Shown here: positions 49,161 through 60,600 of the stretch, piece after piece | How the letters are laid out: every line of letters starts with the position of its first letter | Numbering within the stretch: position 1 is the first letter of the stretch | DNA from: Luzula sylvatica | Taxonomy: Eukaryota; Streptophyta; Magnoliopsida; Poales; Juncaceae | Assembly (NCBI GenBank): GCA_946800325.1 | Contig: OX326959.1 | Location: 13,050,862 to 13,114,861, forward strand | DNA: 64,000 bases | Direction: 5' to 3' | Made by a program: the position numbers and the translations under genes | Notes under the pieces: generated by a model | Database searches by the model: none | Told to the model about the DNA's origin: nothing | The model's input: only the letters and a program-made list of their open reading frames with translations

Positions 49161-49489
49161 TCTCGCTCGGACAGTACCGGTACCATATCATCATCATAAA
49201 ACACACACATACATGAAAAGACGAAATAAATTCCCATTTCAATTTTATAAACAAGTTCCCATACATCTTTCGGTACCAATACACGTCGGTACCAATACAA
49301 TCACATTTCGATACACACATACAAACATTTATAACACAATTTTTTTCAACTCTAATTCAAACCCTAAAAACACTCATATTCACAATCACATTTACATTCA
49401 ATCTAAAACACACATACAAAAAAACTCATCAACACACTTCTTCTCCTGTCTCTGAAATCCCGAGCTTCTTCTCCTGTCTCTAAAAAGCG

Positions 49490-49740
49490 GGCCCACCAAC
49501 TTCAAGCTCCATTATCGCATCCAAACTTCTTCGGCATTCGAATTGGAGCTCCACTTCTAAGTCCACCAACTTCAAGCTCCATTATCGCATCCAAACTTCT
49601 TCGGCATTCCAATTGGAGCTCCACTTCTAAGTCCACCAACTTCAAGCTCCATTATCGCATCCAAACTTCTTCGGCATTCCAATTGGAGCTCCACTTCTAA
49701 GTCCACCAACTTCAAGCTCCATTATCGCATCCAATCCCGC
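49490..49740. repeat. Tandem repeat, 70-bp unit, ~3.4 copies
   Basis: Successive copies of ccaacttcaagctccattat ... cttcggcattccaattggag ... cttctaagt are almost identical, indicating recent expansion. They sit just downstream of the SART3 pseudogene. Confidence 0.92.
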
Positions 49741-49859
49741 ATATCTCAAATTCCAAATCTGAAAATAAAGTGAACTCGATATAATTAAATTGAAGTAATA
49801 ATTCTCAATAAAATCCAGATAAATAACAATTTAAAAACAACCTAATAAATGCTAATTTG

Positions 49860-49950
49860 CTTGCTCGAATAAATGAAAACCGCACGAAGTAATTGCTTGC
49901 TCGAATAAATCGCGTATTTTTGTTATGCCAGGTGGCGTGCATCGAGATAT
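49860..49950 (-). repeat. Internal direct duplication of a SART3 exon piece
   Basis: About 90 bp (gtaattgcttgctcgaataa ... gccaggtggcgtgcatcgag) also occur at about 50645-50740 within exon 4 of the same pseudogene. The duplicate is fused in frame behind the truncated later HAT exon. Confidence 0.85.
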
Positions 49951-50969
49951 TGATTGGCGTATAATTGTTTCACTAATATTACCCAAATTAACCTCCATTG
50001 ATATATATCCTTTCCATGCTTCCAAAATCGAGCCGCTACAAATAAAATTATTAAATATATTAATTCGATACAAATATGAAAAAAAAAAAATTAAACATTA
50101 AAAATGTGATTAAATTTACCTCTTCTTGATCAAATTTACCCAAACTGAACGCAATGCGACCAAATCTTTAGCGAATTAGATTCTAATTGAGCCCAATATT
50201 CGTGCAAATTAAATAATTCAAAGACCGAGATACAATTCGAAGAAAATCCAAAGTATTCAAATTGGAAGGACAAATATGTAAATTGCCCTAATTTATAATA
50301 CCATGAAATTTTTTAGTTTCTCAGCCTCGCTTTGAGAAGAATCCCCAATCTGATCTTCGTACATTTTTCTAGCATTAAAAATCGTAGTGGCATTTTGGTA
50401 ATTAGTCGCAACATTGGAGGGCAATCCATCGAGCTCAGACTCCATATCGTTCGCATTCCCTTCTTCCGATTCCCACGCTTTGTAATCCATGAGCGTCGAT
50501 CTCGAATCTACGAGAGGAACCGCCAGCTGGCGGTGGAACAAGGTTCGTACCTTTTGGGCCTGTTTAGCTTTTTCGTCCTTATTATCTTCGGATATGGTTA
50601 GAAAGAGAGCTTGTTCGAAATCTCGATATGATTCCCACATTTTGCTTCCCTCGATTAAATGCAAACCACACGAGGTAATTGCTTGCTCGGATAAATCACG
50701 TATTTTTGTTATGCCAGGTGGCGTGCATCGAGATATTGATTCGTCGTGCTCTTGGAGGAAATTCATGTAATCGATCCAGACTGTTAAGAGAAATTGTTGT
50801 TTCGAGTTTTTATTTTTCAAGGGTATATATGTAAATTACAACTTTGGTGAGGAAAAAAGGGCGTACCAGATAATCTTGATCAGCACGTTCGTAAAGGTTT
50901 TCGATTTGCTTGATTGATTTAGAGCTACAAATTGAAAATGGAATGAAAACAAAATTTAACTAAAAGGAC

Positions 50970-51020
<51 letters not shown>
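50970..51020. repeat. GA microsatellite in SART3 pseudogene intron 2
   Basis: A pure (ag)n tract of about 50 bp between exon 2 and exon 3. Confidence 0.97.
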
Positions 51021-51022
<2 letters not shown>

Positions 51023-52555
51023 AATATGCATGTATACCCTTGATTTAGAGATAATTCGTCACCAATCCAATCTTGCCAGAGTTTAGGACTGAGAGGGAAA
51101 AGTTTGCTCATTTCCTCTCTAGCTTTTTTAAATTTCTCAATCTCGCTCAATTTCCTCACGCATTGTATGTACTGCAAAAAATAATTTAAGAGAAATATGT
51201 GTAGTTTACTTGGAAAAAACCTCAAATCTCTGATACTAGTACATTTTGAAGCGCAGTACCTGTATATGAGAATCATAATCCAACGGCTGGTCACGTAGTG
51301 CTTGTTCTATGGTATGGATCCGCAGCTCAGCAGCGCCGGCTAAGGCAGAGTCGATATTAGGCATCTCCTCATCCTTATCTGACTCGGGTCCGGGTTCGTT
51401 TAGGGTTTTAGCTAGGGTTTCTTCTTCTCCCGCCATTACCAGAGCTTTCTCGCAGCTTATACGCACAGTACGAGTCCAGATATTAGTTTAGTTGTTTACC
51501 ACGCACTTGGTAAAAATCGAGAAATGAAAGCCTTTCTTGTAGAACGAGAATTCAATTCATAGTTTCTGTAATTCCGAATTTTGGTGGGTTTGTTTGATTT
51601 GGTGGGTTTTGGTGGGTTTGTAATTTGTATCGAATCCAATGTTAAATGTGAGAGATCCATGTCATTTGTATCGAATTTGAGCTAGCAAATTCCTGTATCC
51701 AAATATATGTTTGTGTTAATTCTATATCGAATAGGTAATAATTAATATAAAATTAGACTATTTAATTAGTTAATTCGAAATTAATATTTGTAACAAAAAT
51801 TAAATATAAGTTCTGAAATACGTCATTTGTAAAACTAATACATCAAATTAAATGTGACAAGCAAGAATTATTCCTACTATTACATTTTATAAATACTTTT
51901 TCTCAATCCGGTGATGCCACGTCATATTTTAAACTCACCCGGATTCAGAATCACGCTCTACCATAATTAATTATTGAAAAAAACTCATTTTTGTCCCTTG
52001 GACTCTTCAATAAAATGGAAGTTACTTCTCAAACTTTAATTTGATCATTTTTAGTTAATTTGAGCGATGACGTGACAAAATTTAGAATAAAATTATACAA
52101 ATCAATTGAATCCATTAACAATTAATTAAATTCAAACTCATTATTTTAATCCAAATCCAAACCCATTATTTTAACCCAAACTCAAACCCAAACTCATTAT
52201 TTTAACACATTATTTTAACCTCTTTCTCAACCCGTTTCTCTCTCTGGGATCCGTTCCTCTAAACTTGGGTATCTCCATTTTTATTTTATGCTGGAATTCC
52301 ATGGTGTTACGGTTCCGGAGAGGCTATTCAGTGTATTTATCATAATTCAGGAGCCTTTTCGCAAAATTTTGAAGTATTTATTTTTTGTAATAAACAAGTT
52401 TCTAGGATGTCCAAAAACGGGCCCAATAAAATCTCGAATTTTTTGAGAACTTTAGAACCTCAAAATTTGAAGCTACAATTTTTTTGTCAAAAATTTAAGT
52501 GTCAATGAATATTTTGATAGTAATTTTTATTTTTGGGTTTGTAGGAATTGAGTAG

Positions 52556-53041
52556 TACTGCTGGAGAGGATGTGGTATTTGCGATGAATACTTTATTAGT
52601 TCAATCAAGGAAGTTCGAGTTTCAAAATCATTAATTTTAAATCTCATTCGAAATGTTCATATATTTCATTATTCCAACATTAATTATCAGGCTTTCAGTT
52701 TAGATTCGTCAAGCAAGAATTTGGCTCTCGAAATTATTTCGGGGATTAGGTCGGAACTTCGATATAGGCCCAATAATGGAGATAGCTGTAATGGATTGAG
52801 AAAATTCAGGAGAGCGCACGAGTTTTGTGAGCTGGTAATAAGACCTTCCATTTTATATTCTTGAAATATTTTATTACTATAAATATTATTTTGATTTTTG
52901 TAAGGTGCGCAACGGAAATCATTTTTTTTAATTTGAAATGATTTTTTTTTTAGTTTGTCTTTGTTTTTAGGATGAAGTATAAGCATAGAAATTAGCAACT
53001 AGGAATGTTGGGGTGCGAATGCTCACTGAATTTCTTTTCAA
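52556..53041 (+). pseudogene. Unidentified gene remnant with exon-like blocks
   Basis: Three blocks have exon character and plausible borders: 52547-52612 (after ggtttgtag; reads ELSSTAGEDVVFAMNTLL), 52691-52834 (after attatcag, before gtaata; reads NLALEIISGIRSELRYRP and LRKFRRAHEFCEL) and about 52990-53041 (before gtaata; reads NVGVRMLTEFLFK). An earlier piece near 52300 reads FHGVTVPERLFSVFI. I do not recognise the family. Whether the blocks join in frame was not established. A LINE begins about 190 bp downstream, so the gene may have been cut off by that insertion. Confidence 0.35.
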
Positions 53042-53229
53042 GGTAATAAAGAACATTTATAAAGAGAACCCTGTATTTTTAATAATTGCAAAAGAAGCCC
53101 TTAAACGTTGATGATTGGAAATTGGGGCGTTTGAAGTTTACTCACGATAATTTTGATTATATTCCGTCTAAATTTGTAATGAGATAGATTTGTAATGAGG
53201 AACTATAGCTCTAAGTTGACCAATCTCTC

Positions 53230-55933
53230 GCAACAATTGATTAAATAGGCCAATGTGACTTTCAACTCTCACAACTCGATCCTATTCTCTTGCAAGCAAT
53301 TCACCCTGTTCTTTGACAGATTGGAAGAAAAGAGAGCTTTATCCTCTCTGGAGACCACAGTCAGAAAAGATATCAAGGTTAAGATTTATGATTTAGTTCA
53401 ACTAAAAGAGAAGAGATGGCACCAACGTGCCAATTGCAAATGGTTAAAATTGGGGGATAATAATACCGCGTATTTTCATGCAATCGCCTCCTCCAAAAGG
53501 ATGTATAACCATATCAATCGCCTAGTTTTAAATGGAGGGGGTCAAATAACAAATCCGAAGGAGATACTTGCGGCTTTCTCCGAATTCTATCAAACCCAAT
53601 TGGGATCACCTTCCGAGTTATCTTCTTTTAATGTCGAGTTTGAGCTTCTATATCCCAATAGGGTGACGGGGTTACAGGAGATGGCGGTGCCGTTCCGAGA
53701 AGAAGAAGTCAAAGAGGTGGTAGACAAACTAAAGAAAGGAAAAGTGTCCGGTCCGGACGGTCTCTCGAACGAATTTTTTTCAAACTTTCTGGGCAATTGT
53801 TAAAAAGGACATCCTACGTTTGGTGGAGGAATTTGATAAGGGCACGTTGGCCTTATACCTGATCAACAAAGCTACCATTTCGCTTGTCCCAAAGAAGGAA
53901 GGGGCCGAGAAGATTGAAGATTACCGACCGATTAGTATAATTAATGCTCCGATAAAGCTCATTACCAAACTACTCGCCAATAGACTACAACCATTAATGC
54001 AGCCGTTGATTAGCAAGTTTCAAACCGCCTTCATCAAAGAACGGTCCATAGTCGACACCTTCTTAGTGACGACAGAAATTCTCAACTCGTACCACAAGAA
54101 GAACATCCCATCGGTAATGTGGAAGGTCGACTTCTCAAAAGCTTTCGATAGTGTCTCATGGTCGTTTCTCGTCAACCTTTTGGAAGCACGTGGTTTCCCG
54201 CCTAAATGGATTTTAGGGGTGAGACAACTTTTAACCTCCTCGAGCTCGACCGTCAAGATTAACGGGAATACGGGGGACTCGTTTTTCCACCAAAAAGGAT
54301 TACGTCAAGGCGACCCTCTATCGCCTCTTCTCTTTAATATGGTGGCCGATGTGCTCCAAGTTATCATGCGTAATGTGTCTATCCTATTGAGGGGATCGGC
54401 TATAGTAGCCCCTAGAGTGCTTTAATATGCCGACGACACCATTATTTTCGTCCAAGCTCATCCCGAAAATCTAAGGATAGTAGCCAAAGCTTTAGAATAC
54501 TTCTCATCCATAACGGGTTTGGGTATTAATAAGTCCAAAAGCTCGTTTGTCCCCATTGCGGTTCCTGATGAATTTCGTCACTTGATCTCCGAAATTCTTC
54601 AATGTCCGAAAAAATTCCTTCCAATTAAATATTTGGGACTCCCTCTCTCGTTAAAAAAACCAAAAAAAATCCATTTTGCACCTCTGGTTCATAGGCTTAA
54701 CACGAGACTAGCCTCATGGAAAGGGAAGATTTTATCCTCCGGGGGTAGGCTAACGCTCGTTCAATCGGTCTTGGCGGCGACACCGATTTATTTCATGCAA
54801 GCCTTTGCTTTGCCGGCATGGTTGATTAAAGAATTGGAGACAATCATGAGAGCGTTTTTATGGAGAGGTGATAAACCTTGTAAAGGAGGACATTGCCTCA
54901 TCGCGTGGGATAAGGTGTGCTTACCAAAAAAAAATGGAGGGTTAGGTATACATCACGTCAAAACGCAAAACGACGCGTTGCTCCTCAAAGCCGTCACAAA
55001 AATCGTCCTCCAACCCGACTCACTGTGGATGTCCTCGCTTCGGGATATCTATGGTACAATCTCAATTGACCTCGATGTAATGAATAATCGCTTTGCTTCC
55101 TTTTTTATAAAGGACCTTAAACCCCTCACGGAGTTCGCCATGCGTTCATTAAGTCCCAACCCGAACAATTCCATGCCGGACTGGTACTGGACCAGGGATG
55201 GAAGGTTCACGACGAGATCAGCCTACTTGGCGATAAGAAACCCGGGTGTCACTAGTTCCTGGAACGTTCGCTTGTGGAAAATAAACGCGCCAAAAAAAGT
55301 AAGATTCTTTGGATGGTTGGCCTTGTTCGACAGGTTGTTAACGGCGGTCAATCTCGATAAGAGAGGTTGGCCTAACAACGAAGGTTGCGCGCTTTGTGCG
55401 CAACATAGGGAGGACGTAAATCACCTATTACTTTCCTGTTCTTATTCCTCTCAGGTGTGGGGCCTTATAGCCAGTACTTTCAACTTACCGACGAGCCAGC
55501 ATTCAGAGGACCTATTAGATCACTGGACGAAGAATTTGAGAAAAGGGGATAAGGGTCACAACAAAAAATGGAGCACGATTTGGCTAGCCTGCGCATGGAA
55601 TTTGTGGAAAGAGAGAAACAGAAGAATTTTTGCTTCGAAGGCGATCTCCGTTGCCTTGCTGTACTCCCTGATTCAAGACGACATCAACAAGTGGTTCGCC
55701 AATTGCTGATGGTGAAGCCTCGGCTGGGAGGGGTGCAAAGACTCACTGTCGTTTGGTGTTCGAGTCGACTCACACTCCAGCTCTTCTGTTTTTTAATTAA
55801 CTGATGAGAGTTAGTTTTATGTTTTTTCTTCAGGCAATGTACAGATGTTGGTGTGTTGCTTGTAACAAACTATCTTTTTCTTTAATGCAAATCTGAGTAA
55901 GGCAACCGCCTGCTCTTTCAAAAAAAAAAAAAG
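53230..55933 (+). mobile_element. 5'-truncated L1-type LINE, inactive
   Basis: It covers the end of the endonuclease-RT linker, the RT core and the C-terminal zinc-binding domain, then a 3' UTR and poly(A) at 55920-55933. The endonuclease is missing. Coding blocks are 53255-53800, 53800-54425 and 54426-55709, separated by a frameshift and an in-frame stop. The poly(A) tail and 5' truncation are typical of target-primed insertion. A target duplication was not found. Confidence 0.9.
53255..55709 (+). pseudogene. LINE reverse transcriptase with frameshift and stop
   Basis: RT motifs in order: KGKVSGPDGLSNEFF (about 53735), LVPKKEGAEKIEDYRPIS (53885), KVDFSKAFDSVSW (54124), LRQGDPLSPLLFN (54300), YADDTIIF (54427, catalytic Asp pair), GLGINKSKSS (54517), PIKYLGLPL (54625). 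The zinc-binding RT domain follows (APKKVRFFGWLALFDRLLT; CALCAQHREDVNHLLLSC; about 55288-55440). Two lesions: a frameshift near 53800 after FFSNFLGN, and a TAA immediately before YADD at 54423-54425. The protein cannot be made from this copy. Codon and GC content are higher than in flanking DNA, as usual for a recent LINE. Confidence 0.92.
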
Positions 55934-56352
55934 TGTATTGAAAAATTACTAGGATATTTTGTTGTAAAATTACCAGGGTATTTTTGCATATTAATTCAAA
56001 GTGTGTATTATAATATTAATGTAGTAATCAGAAGCCAATGATGAAAAATAAAAGATATTGAGATTGTGTTCCAGTTGTAGCAACTGAGTCTTGGTTAGTA
56101 CAAAGAAGAAGAGTATTCCTTGAGTTTTGTTTCGATTTTTAGGAACTCAGTCTTTGTTCTAAACAAGATAAAGAGTGCTCCTTAATCGTAAATTAATGAA
56201 GAAAATAAATTTCTGAGGCTAAAAAATGTATTATTTGTTTATGTGTATTGCAAATTTTGATAAAACAATACGGGTAAAAGAAACATGTATTGTATACATG
56301 TGTATACTTTTTTGAAGAGAATCTTGGACTTCGAATCGTGGTCATTATGAGT

Positions 56353-56446
56353 TTTTTTTTATTGATGCCGCTGGTATTCGAACCCATAATCTCTCCAACA
56401 TGAGGATTTATTGCGTTTAAAATTTAAATACTCTCAACCATCTGGG
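56353..56446 (-). mobile_element. tRNA-derived SINE-like remnant
   Basis: On the minus strand there is an A-box-like tggttgagagt, a B box gggttcgaatacc, then an A-rich tail (caataaaaaaaaa). A short tatgag occurs on both sides. The length is under 100 bp, short for a full SINE, so it may be a truncated copy. Confidence 0.5.
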
Positions 56447-56568
56447 ATATGAGTCATTGGCTACTTATGTGTATTCAAAATACGATAAAACAATACGAGT
56501 GAGATTACCAAACTATTTCCTTCAAAAAAAAAAAAATTACCAAACTAACAAAGACATGTTTTAACTAA

Positions 56569-56894
56569 GGAAATTTTTTGGAACTAACCATGTCAAATAA
56601 GTTAATGAACAAAATAATCAATCTGTGAATTTTCTTTTTAAAATGTCTTTTGCGGGCTATGAAACCACGGCTTTAGTAGAATAGGCGGTGTATGATATCC
56701 CGCCTTTGTTAATTACGGATTAACCCTTCGCATTATTTGTTTATTACTGATTAACAAAGGCGGGATATCATACACCGCCTATTCTACTAAAGGCGCGGTT
56801 TCAAAACCCGCAAAATACATTTTACAAAAAAAATTCACAGATTGGTTATTTTGTCCATTAACTTATTTGACATGGTTAGTTCCAAAAAATTTCC
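56569..56894. mobile_element. MULE-type MITE, long inverted repeats
   Basis: 326 bp with ends ggaaattttttggaactaac and its exact inverse; inner arms (aggcggtgtatgatatcccg and inverse) also pair. The loop is only ~40 bp. The target duplication is a perfect 9 bp, TTTAACTAA (56560-56568 and 56895-56903). No coding content. Confidence 0.9.
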
Positions 56895-57159
56895 TTTAAC
56901 TAATATCTCATCATATATTCATGCAATTCGTTTTTTGAAGTTTTAATTTGTCTTGTGTAATTTGAGTTGTGTATTTGAGTTTTTTTTTACTAAAATACAT
57001 CATATAACTTGATAAATGTTAAGAGGATTTCTTTCAATTTCTCTTTTTTGTGTAGTTTATATTTTCTCTAAATGTAATTTGTTTCTTGTATAAAAGAAAT
57101 ACTAATATATCATCATTCATGTTATTGTTTTCTCAAGTTGAATTGAAGAATTATAATTA

Positions 57160-57193
57160 ATATTTCCGCAGCACAGCACGAGTATTTTACTAG
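57160..57193 (+). mobile_element. Helitron-like 3' terminus
   Basis: tccgcagcacagcacgagta, then ttttactag before T. The hairpin is weaker than in the other Helitron ends here, and no 5' end was found. Confidence 0.4.
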
Positions 57194-57661
57194 TGTAAAT
57201 ATGATTTCAAAGTCGGAATCTCGATGTACTGTTGGCCTAAAGCCCCTCAAATCACAGGTATCTAAGAAGTGGAAAAGGTAGCCTGTTGAAAAATAAAATG
57301 AGAGTTTGATTGAAAACTATTAATGTATATGAAATATTAGTTTAATTCCATATTATGAGTTTATAAAATATAATATACTTTTGTAAGATATCAATTTTTT
57401 TAAAAAGAAGTTAAAAAGTATATAATGAGGAAAGTTAAAAGGGTTCAGTAAAATTATTTCATTGTGTAATTAATCTAATATTCTTTTTATAGAAATGAAA
57501 GAAACGAAAACAAAAAAAACTGCAAATTATAATAAAATCTTCAGAGACTCGCACCTTATTCTCCATTAACATGTAAAGCATATGTAACACGATCATTAAT
57601 GTATTAAATAAAATGTTCCTTTTTATTTCAATATCCTCGATACATAATACTTTCTAACAAG

Positions 57662-60600
57662 TCAAGTTAACATCACGACACATTGTGTCAAATGCCAATT
57701 TAGACGCGTACTACCGCTTCTATTATGGTACAACACCTGTCAAATGCGCAAAATATTAGGCAAAATAACGATACAAATAAAAAAATAAGCTCAAAATATT
57801 CAAAATTAAAATAAGAATTAACTCACAATTTTCTTATCGTCCCCTCCTGTGCACAAGTATTCATCGTTAGGGGCCGCATCGACCTATTAAAAAAAATTCA
57901 AACAATAAATAATAATTGGTGTTTAAAAAAAATTAAAAAAAATAATAACAACACATACAGTATTAACACGTTGGATATGACCAACGATTCGTCTGACAAA
58001 AGGTCGCCCTAGCGTAACATCCCACATCACCATGCTATCAAATATTCACAAAAAGACAAAAATGAAAATTGAGGGTATTAACGTAATTTTCCGTTTAGAA
58101 AAAGACTTACCTTCCATCATCGCTGACAGTGACTAAAACCGGCTCGCTTTGCAACCATTTTGCATCATTTACACGTTGGTCCCCCGAAGAATCAATATTC
58201 CTGTATTTATTTTCAACCATAACTAAATCCACGCAAAAAAATTAAAAAAAAAACTAAAAAGAGAAATTTACTTGTGATCGAGGCAATGAAGAGGTCTAAA
58301 GAAACGCAAATCCTTGCTGGTACTCGTCGGTACGAACCTCGTGTCCCAAACAAGCGTGCTATTCGACGTACCGGTGGCACTAAAATACGTACCACATCCA
58401 CTGAACATTACGGAATTAACCTAAGAATTTTCAAAAAGACCACTATAAGAATCATGAAAAATATCAGGGGCATGTAGGTAAAATTTGTTAAAGTTTACAA
58501 CCTCAGAACCGGGTCCCACAGAAAGATGGTTAATTGGAGAACAAGTTCGTATATCAAACAAACCAATCGTCCCATCTCCAGAACCTACACAAAAATAAAA
58601 ATGATCAAATTTACATACATACCCTCCTAATTTATCAATATTACAAACCAGACCTGTTATTATCGTGTTTCCAGAAGGATGTACTTTCAACGAGCTAATA
58701 TACTACATGTACAAAAATAAAATAAAAATAAAAATAAACATTTTAAATGAATATAAATAATATTTTATAATTATAAACGTACTGAATCGCTTGCAGAGAA
58801 AGAAAGAAAAGAATCGAGACAATCGAGATCCCATAATTGGACCACTGACGAGCCACCATGTTCGCAATCGCTCCCACAAATTAAAAGGTTCTCTTTGCAA
58901 AATTCCATCGTCACTGTCGATGGATACACCATGTCTTGTGACCTTAATTAATTTATTTTTAATCAATCAATATTTAAATATTTATTATATTGTTTAAATA
59001 AATATCAAATACATACCTCATGTTTAAATTCAAATCGGAAGCAAGCTCGCCTCGTAAAGCGTTCCAAAGTAGAAGCTTTCCATCTCCTTTTGAGCCACTT
59101 GTCGCCACTAGACCTATAAGAAATTATTATATATTAATTTAATGCAAAAAAAGATATTATTTGTGATAAATATATTTACATGATTGCCATTTATTCACTG
59201 CCATTGCGTTAATTCTCTCAGTATGGCCTGCATTGTTTTGGTTTTCTGAACCGAGTGTATAAAGGCATGAACCAGTAATGCAATCCCATACCTATATAAA
59301 TGTATATAATTAAAATTAAAAAGGGAAATTAGCAATAAGGCCCCTGTGTTATAGAAAATTGAGAAACCTTTAATAGGTTGGAACTGCATGAGACAACACT
59401 TGCACCTCTCACTGCAAAATCAACTGCATTGATCTGTTAAACAAAATTAAATTATTTCACACCAAAAAAATAAATAAATATAAAATAATGTAAAAAATAA
59501 ATAAATTATATACCTGAGAAGTATGACCTTTAAGTTGGAGGGGACGTCCAGACCTAAGATTATACAGCAATAATTCATTTGGACCCTGTAATAAATAATA
59601 AATAATAAATGCGAAAATCAATATGAAATATTTATTTGTTATGATTCAAAGAAACCTTATTGGAGCCGCAAATAAGTTGAGGAAGACCTTCGGGGTGGAA
59701 TTTTACATGAATGACCCTCTGGTTTTCTTGCTGCACAAATTCATTATTCTTTTCAATAGAAAATTATAAAAATTAATTAATAAATAAATGAATGAATAAT
59801 GATACATACTTGGCTTGGAGGTGAACTAGAGGTTTGAGCAGACCAAGTGGGCATCCACGATTGATAGCTTCGTCTTTTTATGTCCAACGCGGGTCCCTCG
59901 AATTGTTTTTCAAGCGAATTCCAACCTATTCATTCAAATAAAATAAAATTATTCAAAAATAATAATAATAATTTTTTTGGGGATAAAAAATACCTTGAAA
60001 AAATGGGACCCATTTCTCCTTATCTCGGCCTGCGTACTGGTGGTACGAAGAGGATAAACGCCAGCTCATGCCTCTTTCTCTTCCTTGTATAATCGGTACG
60101 ATACTTTTTCTTTTATTTTCTAATGGATTTTTGTTTGATTCCTTTTCCCCTTTCCAAATGCTATCATGCATTCTATTTTCTTCAATATTTGAGCTTTCTG
60201 AAAAAAAAAATATTCAATTAAGCCCCTAATTAATCCAATTTTACATGAATTAAACATACTTGTCGAAATTTCAGTGTAGGACCAAGCTGGAGTGATGAAA
60301 ATAGGGTTTCGCTTCCTTTTATTCCCAATTTGCCCCTCTAATGGATCGCTATTTCCAATTATTTGTACTTGAAACGCCTCTTGAGACTTTGCTTCAATCT
60401 TGACATTGTCGATTGACAGAGTGGCGGTACTGGTTATAGGCGATTTCGTACCGGGATGTGATTGTACCGGTACCGTTTCGGTACCAAATGAGATTGGTTG
60501 CTTTGTTGTTGGTTTGTGCTTGGCAAGTATGTTAATTAGCTGGTTTTGAAGGTCAGTTAATCTGTAAAAAAATAAAAATAGAATGAAAATAGTAATAATT

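Larger units (their letters stand above)
49850..51436 (-). pseudogene. SART3: SART3-like (HAT-repeat U4/U6 recycling factor), broken
   Basis: Intact plant SART3 homologues have HAT repeats followed by RRMs and act in U4/U6 snRNP assembly. Visible exons: 51260-51436 (Met start MAGEEETLAK), 51038-51171, 50867-50924, 50302-50780 (WIDYMNFLQEHD; RTLFHRQLAVPL), 50120 to about 50250 (LHEYWAQLESN; VALRSVWVNLIKK) and about 49855-50037 (GSILEAWKGYISMEVNLGNI). Defects: exons 3 and 4 do not join in frame with a GT-AG intron; the middle HAT repeats are missing between 50302 and 50250; a one-base frameshift follows LESN; after GNISE the sequence switches to a second copy of an exon 4 piece (ISRCTPPGITKIRDL) and stops; the RRMs are absent. 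Coding similarity remains high, so decay is fairly recent. Confidence 0.85.
55934..57661. other. Intergenic, transposon remains
   Basis: Contains a SINE-like remnant (56353-56446), a MULE-type MITE (56569-56894) and a Helitron-like 3' end (57160-57193). The rest is AT-rich and shows no gene. The WD40 gene ends at 57662 on the other strand, so the right part includes its 3' UTR. Confidence 0.6.

Noticed and set aside
58274..58477. Plus-strand open frame opposite the WD40 gene
   Set aside because: It lies antisense to exon 16, whose minus-strand reading (CGTYFSATGTSNSTLVWDT) is clearly the coding one.
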